This document shows, piece by piece, positions 1 through 7,755 of a DNA stretch of 64,000 bases. The notes beneath the pieces are model-generated. The model saw only the letters and a program-made list of their open reading frames with translations, searched no databases and was not told where the DNA came from. Numbering within the stretch: position 1 is the stretch's first letter; every line of letters starts with the position of its first letter. A program made the translations under genes and the position numbers. The DNA is from Sporosarcina sp. FSL W7-1349 (GTDB lineage Bacteria; Bacillota; Bacilli; Bacillales_A; Planococcaceae): the NCBI RefSeq assembly GCF_038003045.1, contig NZ_JBBOOK010000002.1, positions 744,001 through 808,000 of the forward strand. The letters are read 5' to 3'.

Positions 1-785
1 TCGCAAGTTCCAGCAAACACTTCGTCCATTTCTTCCGGCGTGCCCCAGTCGTCCGTTTTCTCAATCTCTTTGCGGTATTGGTTACTTTTGAACACGACCA
101 CTTGGTTGTACAGCTCGCCGCGACGAACTGGATATTGAACAAGATGAAGATTCGGCCCGATCCACATATACACATCATCCAGATTGCCGATATTCGTCAC
201 TTCTTCCATCGGGATTGCTCCACGGTATGCGACATATTCCGAGCAGACCGGCTCGTCATCACTGAAAAGTGGGCGCACTTTGGACCAGATGCCGTCTGCA
301 CCGACGACTGCCATTCCAGTATGGACATTTCCGTTTGCCGCCGTGACCGTCACTTGGTCACCGTCCTGTTCCGTTTTGACGATCGAGTGGTCTGTATGCA
401 ATTCAATGTACGAGTTTTCCAAGCAAGCTTCATAGAGTGCTTTGTGTAGATCCGAACGGTGCAAGACAATATACGGAGCCCCGTAGCGCTCTTTGTACAC
501 ATCGCCTAAATCCAATGCAGATAGCTCTTCTCCTGTGAAAGCGTCCATCAGAACAAGCCTTTTCGGGAATACTGCGATATCGTTGATCCGGTCCATTACA
601 CCAAGGCGTTGGAGTACATTTGTGGCGTTCGCCGCGAGTTGGATTCCCGCCCCGATTTCCAAAAACTCAGGGGCTTGCTCCAATACTTTTACGTATTGAT
701 TCGTTTGCGCGAGACCTAAGGCAGTGGCAAGACCGCCGATTCCTCCGCCGATTACGATGAACGGATTGTTTTTACTGTTTCCCAT
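1..785 (-). CDS. FAD-dependent aromatic hydroxylase (3-hydroxybenzoate 6-/salicylate hydroxylase type), C-terminus cut by window
   Basis: Reading leftward from an ATG at 785, preceded by GGAGGTC, the frame stays open to the window edge (about 261 residues seen). The N-terminus carries the Rossmann FAD motif VIGGGIGGLATALGLA, and a DG motif, VGADGIWSKVR, lies further in. This is the layout of group A flavin hydroxylases that use NAD(P)H to hydroxylate aromatic acids. Because the upstream genes encode gentisate dioxygenase and an FAH-family hydrolase, the likely reaction is conversion of 3-hydroxybenzoate (or salicylate) to gentisate; this is inference, since substrate cannot be read from the motifs. 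It is the third gene of the FAH-dioxygenase-hydroxylase run. The C-terminal GD motif is outside the window. Confidence 0.85.
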   Translation of the reverse strand, partial: MGNSKNNPFIVIGGGIGGLATALGLAQTNQYVKVLEQAPEFLEIGAGIQLAANATNVLQRLGVMDRINDIAVFPKRLVLMDAFTGEELSALDLGDVYKERYGAPYIVLHRSDLHKALYEACLENSYIELHTDHSIVKTEQDGDQVTVTAANGNVHTGMAVVGADGIWSKVRPLFSDDEPVCSEYVAYRGAIPMEEVTNIGNLDDVYMWIGPNLHLVQYPVRRGELYNQVVVFKSNQYRKEIEKTDDWGTPEEMDEVFAGTC

Positions 786-822
786 AGGATGACCTCCAAA
801 TTTAAAAATAAATTAATTTGAT

Positions 823-866
823 GAAAAGGGGAGACCCCTCGTGGCGGACCAGAGGGGGACCTCCCA
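823..866 (-). terminator. strong hairpin between the dioxygenase and hydroxylase genes
   Basis: GGGGAGACCCCTC (828-840) pairs with GAGGGGGACCTCCC (852-865) with one mismatch; on the minus strand a CTTTTCAT tract follows. It lies in the 98-bp gap between two same-direction genes, so it may act as a partial terminator or an mRNA-stability hairpin that lowers hydroxylase expression relative to the dioxygenase. Confidence 0.5.
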
Positions 867-883
867 AAATATACACGAGCGGC

Positions 884-2008
884 TTATCTGAATGCTGCTT
901 TAAATTCGCCTGTGACTTCTTGGAATCCATTATTCGCTTCCATTTTCTCTTCTTGTTCTAGCTCAAAACGATCCATGATCGGCAAGTCGTTGACAGAGAA
1001 GAGATAGGAATCTTCAGAGGCAACATGCTCATACCAAGCCCAGTTCGGAACAACGAAATAGTCGCCTTTTTTCCAATCGAAGCGCACGCCGTTGATGACG
1101 GTGTAACCGGAACCTTTATGTGCATGATAGATTGTCGAATGAGTATGACGAAGCGCTTTTGTATGGAAATCTTTCGGCAGGAACTGCATACGGGAGCCCA
1201 TTGTCGGGTTCGCCGATTTTCCTGTCGATGGGTTGATGTATTCAATTGCAAAGCCGTGATTCGGATCCGGGTCAAAATTCATCAAGCCCTTGATCGCGTC
1301 GACCGTGCGGCTCCATTTATAGTTCGCAAGCGGAGCAACGGTATATTTGTCGTCTCCGACCGGACGCATCATGCCGCCAGCATAGCGAAGCTCGGAGAAA
1401 TTATCCGGAACATTCGGCTGTTGCAGGCCATCCGCGTAGGGCTCAAAGAATGTACCGCCTATAGAGTAGATTGTCGGGATATCCAACGCATCCATCCAGA
1501 TCATCGGTTTGTCGCCGACATGACCGTGGCCATGCCACAAGGTTTTCGGTGTGATGAGGAAGTCTCCTTCCTGCATATATACCCGCTCTCCTTGAACGAT
1601 CGTATAAGCCCCTTCCCCTTCGGAAATGAAACGAAGGGCGCTTTGCGAGTGACGATGGGATGGTGCTTCCTCACCAGGAAGAAGCAACTGGACGGCCGCG
1701 TAAAGCGTTTGTGTAGTTGACGCCCAACCCCAAGGCTGGCGATACGTCAAACCCGGGTTTTGGAAATAGATCGCACGGCGTTCTCCCCCGCGTTCCGGTG
1801 TGAAAATCTCGGAAGCTTCCATTAACTTTTTATGCAGAAGCTCTGCGCTCCAAAGGTATGCTTCCGCATGTGGTTTCGGTGATTTATTCATGATTTCCGG
1901 AATCGCTTCCCAAAGCGGACCAAGATTGTATTGCTGGATATCTTTTGTGAAGTCTTTAACCGTATCACTCTTCATGAACTCTTTAACATCAACATTTTGT
2001 TCTGCCAT
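884..2008 (-). CDS. gentisate 1,2-dioxygenase
   Basis: A protein of 374 residues, close to the usual family length (about 345-380). It opens the ring of gentisate to maleylpyruvate with Fe(II) and O2. Two cupin domains are visible: the first has the iron-ligand motif SHRHSQSALRF (about residues 117-127) and a following glycine-rich strand, the second has ALRHTHSTIYHAH (about 288-300). The ATG at 2008 is preferred over a GTG at 2017, because the AAGG/GGGG purine stretch lies too close to the GTG. It follows the FAH-family gene after a repeat-filled gap and precedes the flavin hydroxylase, consistent with one gentisate operon. Cytosolic. Confidence 0.92.
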   Translation of the reverse strand: MAEQNVDVKEFMKSDTVKDFTKDIQQYNLGPLWEAIPEIMNKSPKPHAEAYLWSAELLHKKLMEASEIFTPERGGERRAIYFQNPGLTYRQPWGWASTTQTLYAAVQLLLPGEEAPSHRHSQSALRFISEGEGAYTIVQGERVYMQEGDFLITPKTLWHGHGHVGDKPMIWMDALDIPTIYSIGGTFFEPYADGLQQPNVPDNFSELRYAGGMMRPVGDDKYTVAPLANYKWSRTVDAIKGLMNFDPDPNHGFAIEYINPSTGKSANPTMGSRMQFLPKDFHTKALRHTHSTIYHAHKGSGYTVINGVRFDWKKGDYFVVPNWAWYEHVASEDSYLFSVNDLPIMDRFELEQEEKMEANNGFQEVTGEFKAAFR

Positions 2009-2097
2009 CTTCCCCACATCCTTCTTCCCTATTTTTAACTATATAAAATAAACTAAAGAAACAAGAACAACCGACCGTTGCTTTCCGTTCCAAATTT

Positions 2098-2375
2098 CTT
2101 TTGCGACGAAAGCGCAGCGACAGGAGCAGGCGGACGCTTTCCGCGGGGCGCGGGTGAGCCAATCGAACAGCGAAGGGTTCGATTTGCCGTATTCCTGCGC
2201 ACTTTGCAGAGATTAAGGCATCCAGCATTGCCAACGCTACATTCTTCCGAAGTAAAAAGCTGCTGCCAAACGCTTCGCTTTTTGGCGCAAAAGCCGTTCT
2301 TCGTAACGGCTTTTCCTGCGGGGTCTCACCATTCGCGCTTCACCCCGCAGGAGTCGCCGCCTTCCACTTCAAGCA
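2098..2375. repeat. GC-rich Bacillales intergenic repeat with several hairpins
   Basis: The 484-bp gap between two co-directional catabolic genes holds this block. Its ends (CGGACGCTTTCCGCGGGG near 2130 and CCTGCGGGGTCTCACC at 2315) look like the common Bacillaceae intergenic repeat with CCCGCAGG/CCGCGGAAAGC ends, recalled from general knowledge. Inverted repeats seen directly: AATCGAAC/GTTCGATT (2161-2184), AAAAGCCGTT/AACGGCTTTT (2289-2314, terminator-like) and CCTGCGGGG/CCCCGCAGG (2315-2351). No credible gene lies here. Confidence 0.6.
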
Positions 2376-2492
2376 ACTAGAGTTACCGAGTCCAAGTCTT
2401 TTGTGCATTCCATATGTTCACTACCCTACGAATTCAGGCGAATGCCCGGCACTCAATAGAAAGTGGAGGGCATATTGGCAACGGTTGACAAC

Positions 2493-3437
2493 TTAGTTTT
2501 CTTCTTGCAAAGCTACCCGGTTTTCAAGCACTCCGACTTTGTCAATTTCAATTCTCACCACGTCGCCATCTTTCAAGAAGGTTGGTGGATCCATTGCCAC
2601 GCCTACTCCACCTGGTGTACCGGACAAAATAACATCTCCCGGCTCAAGAGTCATCAGGTTGGATAGGAAGGCAACAAGTTTCTGAACAGAGAACACGAGG
2701 TTCGCCGTATTCGTTTTTTGTCGGACTTCTCCGTTCACCGTCAATACAACGTCCAAACCGGATGGATCTGTCAGTTCGTCAGTTGTCACAAGCCAAGGTC
2801 CCATCGGTGCGCTGCCGTCAACCGATTTCCCTTGCAGCCATTCGAGTGTGCGGCGTTGAATATCACGGTATGTGACATCGTTTGCGATTGTGTAACCCGC
2901 CACGTAATCAAGTGCATCTTCTTCGGATACGTTACGCGCTTGTTTCCCGATTACGAACGTGAACTCCGCTTCATAATCCAATTGTTCAGAAATTGGATGG
3001 AACGGGATATCGTCTTCTGGCCCGATTACTGTATTGGCAAATTTCGCGAATACAACCGGGAATTCAGGAATTTCACGGCCCATCTCCAAGATATGTTCCC
3101 GATAGTTGTGACCTACGCAGATCATTTTGCTAGGAGCCGTCACAGGCGCTTCCACTTTGACCGCCGATTTTTCATAAATGAGTTGATGCTCAAAGCTGTC
3201 CGGATTCTCAAGAGCGTAACCAATCGCTTCTTGTGCCAAGCCCATGCTTTCTTTGCCGCCTTGTAAAAACGCTTCCATTTTTGCTGGAACGAAAGCTTCA
3301 GCAATTTCTTTATAACGGTATTTCTCTTGGCTTTTCAGTAAAGCTTGGTACGCATAATTCAAGTCCACCACTTTGTTTTCTTCCACAACTGCTCCGATAC
3401 GTGAATGACCTGCTGTCGTAAATGTAATAAGTTTCAT
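2493..3437 (-). CDS. fumarylacetoacetate hydrolase-family protein (fumarylpyruvate/maleylpyruvate hydrolase candidate)
   Basis: A 314-residue FAH-superfamily protein. The C-terminal catalytic domain shows the metal-binding pattern YEAEFTFVIGK, then ANDVTYRDIQ and GDVILSGTPGGVGV, typical of acylpyruvate hydrolases. In the gentisate pathway this enzyme cleaves fumarylpyruvate to fumarate and pyruvate; some relatives cleave maleylpyruvate directly. No recognisable maleylpyruvate isomerase is in the window, so direct hydrolysis or an isomerase elsewhere are both possible. The ATG at 3437 has AAAGGAG 7 bases upstream. It is the first gene of the leftward gentisate run and is divergent from an IclR regulator, which probably controls it. 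Confidence 0.88.
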   Translation of the reverse strand: MKLITFTTAGHSRIGAVVEENKVVDLNYAYQALLKSQEKYRYKEIAEAFVPAKMEAFLQGGKESMGLAQEAIGYALENPDSFEHQLIYEKSAVKVEAPVTAPSKMICVGHNYREHILEMGREIPEFPVVFAKFANTVIGPEDDIPFHPISEQLDYEAEFTFVIGKQARNVSEEDALDYVAGYTIANDVTYRDIQRRTLEWLQGKSVDGSAPMGPWLVTTDELTDPSGLDVVLTVNGEVRQKTNTANLVFSVQKLVAFLSNLMTLEPGDVILSGTPGGVGVAMDPPTFLKDGDVVRIEIDKVGVLENRVALQEEN

Positions 3438-3501
3438 TGGAATCTCCTTTGCCTTGTCAGTAGTTTAGGGCCGTTTGCACCTAACTGTAAGTTGTCTCTC
3501 A

Positions 3502-3515
3502 AGTAAACGCATTCA
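3502..3515 (-). promoter_or_regulatory. weak cre-like site in the divergent FAH/IclR gap
   Basis: On the minus strand TGAATGCGTTTACT matches the CcpA cre consensus TGWAANCGNTNWCA at 12 of 14 positions. It lies 65 bp upstream of the FAH-family gene in a 361-bp AT-rich gap (3438-3798) that must also hold the IclR promoter. I see no unambiguous -35/-10 pair; CCCCTTT (3606) and AAAGGGG (3667) form a widely spaced inverted repeat. Confidence 0.25.
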
Positions 3516-3798
3516 TTTTTCTCTTAAAACTTCTTTACAGCTGAGCCATTTTTTCGGCGCGCTGCATGATCAGTTCTCAAGATGGGGAATTCTCTAACAA
3601 AACAACCCCTTTCACTTTTTATATCTATTTGATAAGATGTTCACTATATATATAATATTATAATGTAAAGGGGAATGTCAATATTCTATCTTATTTAAAT
3701 TTCCGTAAATTCTAAGGAGTGGTTTAAATTAAACTTTGTATTGCCCCATAGGATTACCTATACTTAGCAGTAGAAAAGAAAATATTTGGAGGAACGAT

Positions 3799-4548
3799 AT
3801 GGTAGAAATTATTAAAAACGGCTCCATGATTCAATCCCTGCAGATCGGGATTAAAATAGTGGACGTTATTAAAGAAAATGAATTGCCGATGAGCTTTTCA
3901 GATATACAGGAAAAAACGGAAATCACGAAAAGTAACTTATATAAATATATGAACACGCTCGTCCATCTTGAGCTTTTATTTCGCGATAAATCCACAGGTC
4001 TTTACCATCTTGGCAATAAACTGATTCAATACGGCACGGCCGCCATCCGGAATGAAGATACGATTGCGCTCATCACGCCTTATTTACAAACCATCAGCCA
4101 GCATTCCAAATGCTCGACCCTGTTTGCCGTCTGGAGCATCGATGGACCGATCGTGGCAAAAATCTGGAACTCCGATCAAGTGCTGAACATTGGTGCTCAA
4201 ATCGGGACGCTTCTGCCGCAGCAATCATCATCCGGTAAAATCTTTAATACGTTTTTGGAAAGCCAAAAACAATTCAGACAGCAAGAAGGACAAGTGACGT
4301 CCACTCCCCTGAGCGAAGAAGAGAGACGTCAAATCCTTGCAGAGAAAATAGCGTTTGCTAGGGAACCCCTGATTACATCCGTTTCCTCTGTCTCGATCCC
4401 CATCCTCACTTTTAATGAGAAGCTCGTCGGTTCCATCACAGTCGTCGGTTTTTCCGATAACATCCCGGTCTCCTTCAACGAGCCACTGAGCCAATATTTA
4501 GTGGAACGGCAAAAAGAGATCTCCGGAATTTTCGGATACAAAGGGTAA
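3799..4548 (+). CDS. IclR-family transcriptional regulator
   Basis: A protein of 249 residues: an N-terminal winged helix-turn-helix (about 8-65, with ITKSNLYKYMNTLVHLELL as recognition region) and a C-terminal IclR effector domain (about 80-245, ending PISVSFNEP-like strands and SQYLVERQKEISGIFGYKG-like helix). The start at 3799 is chosen because TTTGGAGGA precedes it; an upstream in-frame extension at 3736 lacks a ribosome site. It is divergent from the FAH-dioxygenase-hydroxylase genes and convergent with the TRAP operon, so it is the likely local sensor of a gentisate-pathway aromatic acid. The tip of the HTH is less canonical than in the two other IclR genes here. Confidence 0.82.
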   Translation: MVEIIKNGSMIQSLQIGIKIVDVIKENELPMSFSDIQEKTEITKSNLYKYMNTLVHLELLFRDKSTGLYHLGNKLIQYGTAAIRNEDTIALITPYLQTISQHSKCSTLFAVWSIDGPIVAKIWNSDQVLNIGAQIGTLLPQQSSSGKIFNTFLESQKQFRQQEGQVTSTPLSEEERRQILAEKIAFAREPLITSVSSVSIPILTFNEKLVGSITVVGFSDNIPVSFNEPLSQYLVERQKEISGIFGYKG

Positions 4549-4575
4549 GCGTTCCCAACACTATTTATATGGATG

Positions 4576-4620
4576 AAAAAAGCAGTATCAGGCAACTTCA
4601 CGCCGATACTGCTTTTTCTT
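4576..4620. terminator. bidirectional terminator between IclR and TRAP operon
   Basis: AAAAAGCAGTATC (to 4589) and GATACTGCTTTTT (4605-4617) form a 13-bp stem with a 15-base loop and T tracts on both strands, ending two convergent units. Confidence 0.85.
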
Positions 4621-4624
4621 TTGT

Positions 4625-5899
4625 TTATTTTAAAACGGATGGCAGCCAGAGTACGAGATCCGGCCAATACGTAATGACTAGCAATGCGATAAAAGACGCA
4701 ATGAGAAACGGCCAAATCGATTTGATGAGCGTTTCCAGTTTGACATCTCCAAGCGCAGAGGCAATGTAAAGCCCAGCGCCTACTGGCGGCGTCAACAAGC
4801 CGACTGTCAGGTTAATACAAATAATAACCCCGAAATGGATCGGATCAATTCCATAATTCGCGATAAGCGGTGTAAAAATTGGAACGAGAATGATCAATGC
4901 CGCCATGCCGTCCATGAACATACCGACAATGAGTAGGAATATATTGACGATCAACAAGAAAACGAGAGGGTTATCTGTTAAAGAAACCATCCATTCTGCA
5001 ATTTGTTGTGGAATTCTTTCAAAAGACAGCATCCATCCAAACAAATTCGCCATGGCAATGAGCATTGTAATCGTCGCAGTCGTTACCGCCGTGTTAATAA
5101 AGATCGTTGGAATTTGCGAGATTTTCAATTCGCGGTAAAAGAAGAAACCGACCAATAACGCAACGATACAGGCAAATGCTGCGGATTCTGTCGGAGTGAA
5201 TACTCCACTTAAAATACCCGCAATAATAATAACCGGAACGGCCAATGCCGGAATGACATTAAGAAAGGCTTTGACCACTTCGGCAAATTTCGCTCTTTCT
5301 TGCGTCGGCCATTTTTCCTTTGTACCAACATAGCCGATTAATACAATAAACGAAACGGCAAGCACTACGCCCGGAAGAATCCCGGCGATGAACATATCGC
5401 CAATGGAAGCACCTGACGCCACCCCATAGATGATAAACATCATACTAGGCGGGATAATCGGTCCAAGAAGACCTGCCGCGGCAGTTGTCGCCGAGCTAAA
5501 TTCCCGCGTATACCCATTCTTCTCCATAGAAGGAACCATCGTCCGGCTCATCATGGCAATTTGAGCGGTTGCCGAACCGATAATAGACGCGAGCAACATA
5601 TTGGAAATAACATTGACATATGCAAGACCGCCTCGAAAATGCCCGACAAGCGTTTTCGAAAACTCGATCAAGCGTTTTGTAATGCCCCCCGAGTTCATCA
5701 ATTCCCCAGCGAGCATGAACAGCGGGATGGCGAGCAAACCAAAGTTCTCTAAACCTGAATACAGTCGTTGGGGAGCAGTTGCCATTAACCCCATATTATT
5801 AGATGCGATAATGTAAACAATGGTCGTCAAACCTAATACAAAAGCAATCGGCACTTGCAGAAGGAGCAGGACAATAAAAGCCAACAGTGCAAATGTCAT
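4625..5899 (-). CDS. TRAP transporter large permease, DctM family
   Basis: A 424-residue, very hydrophobic protein with about 12 membrane segments and typical DctM stretches (MLAGELMNSGGITKRLIEF, GLLGPIIPPSMMFIIYGV, LTVGLLTPPVGAGLYIAS). It is the transport subunit of a sodium-driven tripartite carboxylate importer. Its ATG overlaps the stop of the small-permease gene as ATGA, so the two are translationally coupled. The operon order is binding protein, small permease, large permease. Location among gentisate genes suggests an aromatic or related carboxylate as substrate; the sequence does not prove which. Confidence 0.93.
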   Translation of the reverse strand: MTFALLAFIVLLLLQVPIAFVLGLTTIVYIIASNNMGLMATAPQRLYSGLENFGLLAIPLFMLAGELMNSGGITKRLIEFSKTLVGHFRGGLAYVNVISNMLLASIIGSATAQIAMMSRTMVPSMEKNGYTREFSSATTAAAGLLGPIIPPSMMFIIYGVASGASIGDMFIAGILPGVVLAVSFIVLIGYVGTKEKWPTQERAKFAEVVKAFLNVIPALAVPVIIIAGILSGVFTPTESAAFACIVALLVGFFFYRELKISQIPTIFINTAVTTATITMLIAMANLFGWMLSFERIPQQIAEWMVSLTDNPLVFLLIVNIFLLIVGMFMDGMAALIILVPIFTPLIANYGIDPIHFGVIICINLTVGLLTPPVGAGLYIASALGDVKLETLIKSIWPFLIASFIALLVITYWPDLVLWLPSVLK

Positions 5900-6393
5900 G
5901 ACGCGGAACCTCCTTGCTTGCCGAAAAAGTTATCCAGAACGAGTTCCAGTGTATGAATCACCATGAACAAGAAACATACCGGTATACTCAAATAAGCGTA
6001 AATCATTGGCAAGCCAATTGAACTGGACTTTTGCACCCGAATGTTTGGCGAGGATAACCAACCGATAGACAAATAGAAGATATATGCGACAAACGCCAAC
6101 AGTGCAAGCATGCCGATCCCTAAAAGGACAGTGCGAAGCTTCCCTTTCATTTTATCCATTAAAATTGAAACTGCTGCGGACTCTTTACGCTTAATACTCA
6201 TACTGCCGCCGATAAAAGAAAGCCAGACTAGTGAAAAAATGGCGATCTCATCTGACCAAGTCAGCGGCGAGCTCAGGACATAGCGATAAAGGACACCAGC
6301 TGCTAATGAAAACAGCATGGTGCCACATAGGATGATCGCAGCAAATTTTTCAATGGAATACACCCAATTGCTCAGGCGGTGTAAAGCTTTCAT
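5896..6393 (-). CDS. TRAP transporter small permease, DctQ family
   Basis: A 165-residue protein with four predicted membrane helices and the DctQ pattern SPLTWSDEIAIFSLVWLSFI followed by GGSMSIKRKESAAV. It pairs with DctM to form the membrane part of the transporter. The ATG at 6393 has GGGGGA upstream; the gene lies 16 bases after the binding-protein gene and overlaps the large-permease start by four bases. Confidence 0.9.
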   Translation of the reverse strand: MKALHRLSNWVYSIEKFAAIILCGTMLFSLAAGVLYRYVLSSPLTWSDEIAIFSLVWLSFIGGSMSIKRKESAAVSILMDKMKGKLRTVLLGIGMLALLAFVAYIFYLSIGWLSSPNIRVQKSSSIGLPMIYAYLSIPVCFLFMVIHTLELVLDNFFGKQGGSAS

Positions 6394-6409
6394 AGAAATT
6401 CCCCCGATT

Positions 6410-7456
6410 TTATTTTGCCGCGGCCTCCAGGAATGATTTAATCACATCGGATTTCGCAGAGTATTCGTCGCGAACTTCCTGTGAAATAGCATCAAATGCA
6501 GAGGAGTCAGTCAATTCAACAACGTTGACGCCGCTGTCTTTCAATGTTTGCAAGTTGCTCTCTTCACGCGCGATCGACTCTTGAATTCCCCAGTCTACTG
6601 CTTTTTGCATTGCTTCTTTTACAATCTCTTGATCTTCGGAAGAGAGTTTATCGTAAGAAGGTTGTCCCATAACGATAACCGCCGGGAATGTCATATGGTT
6701 TGTAAGTGTCAGGTTTTCAGCGTTTTCATAGTACTTTTCAGTAACCAGTGCGTCCAAGTCAATGTCGATTCCATCGATTACGCCAGTCTGAAGGGATGTA
6801 TACACTTCAGGAAGTGGCATCGCAGTAGGACCGGCACCTGTTTTTTCCCAGAAAGACTGCATGGACGGGCTGCCGATAATACGAATTTTCTTACCTGCCA
6901 AATCAGCCGGAGATTCTACAGTACCGCTTTTTAAAAGTACGTGACGGTTACCAGCAAAGATGAAGTCCATTCCGACTAGGCTTTGTGAACTTAATTCTTC
7001 CAACATTTGTTTTGCAGCATCCGAGCTGCGAAGTTCATTTGCTTCTTCCAAGTTATTGAAAACAAATGGCATGAACCAAGCATTCAGGGAATCTTGACGG
7101 GTACTCATGTACGCATTTGTCAAGAAGCCGAAATCCAATGAACCCGTTTCAAGTTGTTGTACCATGTCTTTCTCTTGGCCTAGTTGGGAAGCAGGATAAA
7201 TTTCGACATCCATCCGACCGTCTGAAAGTGCTTTCAGTTCTTCACCAAATTTTTCAGCAGTTTTATGCCAAATATGAGACTCTTGAGTAACGTGAGAAAT
7301 TTTAAAAGTATACTTTTCACCCGCCGCAGCTCCTTCTGTGTCGCCGCCTTTATCTGATGAAGCAGTATCACCGCCATTGCCGCATGCCGCTAACATGGCT
7401 GCCAACGCCAAAACCGAAACGAATGCAACCGATTTCATTTTTTTGAAGAATGACAT
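6410..7456 (-). CDS. TRAP transporter solute-binding lipoprotein, DctP family
   Basis: A 348-residue secreted lipoprotein: a signal peptide with lipobox LAAC (cysteine near residue 25), a low-complexity linker rich in G, D and A, then the DctP fold (FKISHVTQESHIWHKTAEKF, YPASQLGQEKDMVQQLETG, and VYTSLQTGVIDGIDIDLDAL). It captures the carboxylate ligand outside the membrane and hands it to DctQM. First gene of the TRAP operon. The arginine expected to hold the ligand carboxylate probably lies in the KIRIIGSPSMQSFW stretch. Confidence 0.92.
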   Translation of the reverse strand: MSFFKKMKSVAFVSVLALAAMLAACGNGGDTASSDKGGDTEGAAAGEKYTFKISHVTQESHIWHKTAEKFGEELKALSDGRMDVEIYPASQLGQEKDMVQQLETGSLDFGFLTNAYMSTRQDSLNAWFMPFVFNNLEEANELRSSDAAKQMLEELSSQSLVGMDFIFAGNRHVLLKSGTVESPADLAGKKIRIIGSPSMQSFWEKTGAGPTAMPLPEVYTSLQTGVIDGIDIDLDALVTEKYYENAENLTLTNHMTFPAVIVMGQPSYDKLSSEDQEIVKEAMQKAVDWGIQESIAREESNLQTLKDSGVNVVELTDSSAFDAISQEVRDEYSAKSDVIKSFLEAAAK

Positions 7457-7531
7457 TGTTCTTCCCCCTCTTTTTTTAATAAAATGTCTTGTGATTTTTG
7501 ATAATATTTATAAATCCTATCATAGACCACA

Positions 7532-7570
7532 AAGCAAGCCCGTATTTTTGTACAAATAGTGGACTTGCTT
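7532..7570. promoter_or_regulatory. 39-bp imperfect palindrome upstream of the TRAP operon
   Basis: AAGCAAG (7532-7538) and CTTGCTT (7564-7570) flank an inner TATTT/AAATA pair around TTGTAC. It sits 76-114 bp upstream of the binding-protein start and is a candidate operator. The rest of 7457-7755 is AT-rich, with a weak hairpin (7716-7745) that may end the MFS transcript. Confidence 0.35.
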
Positions 7571-7755
7571 CACTTATAATATAATTCATTCAATTGCGAA
7601 GTCAACCTATTTTTTAATTTTTACAATGCTTACTAGATGAAAAACAAAACAACCGTTAAGCAAATGTAGTAGTTGCACAAGCCGGAAGTTTATAATTTGC
7701 TATGCAATCAAAAAAGACGCCATTTAGAAATTTCCTAATGACGCCCCTCAATAAC

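Noticed and set aside
1025..1720. 231-residue plus-strand frame
   Set aside because: It lies fully antisense to the gentisate dioxygenase, without a ribosome site or family resemblance.
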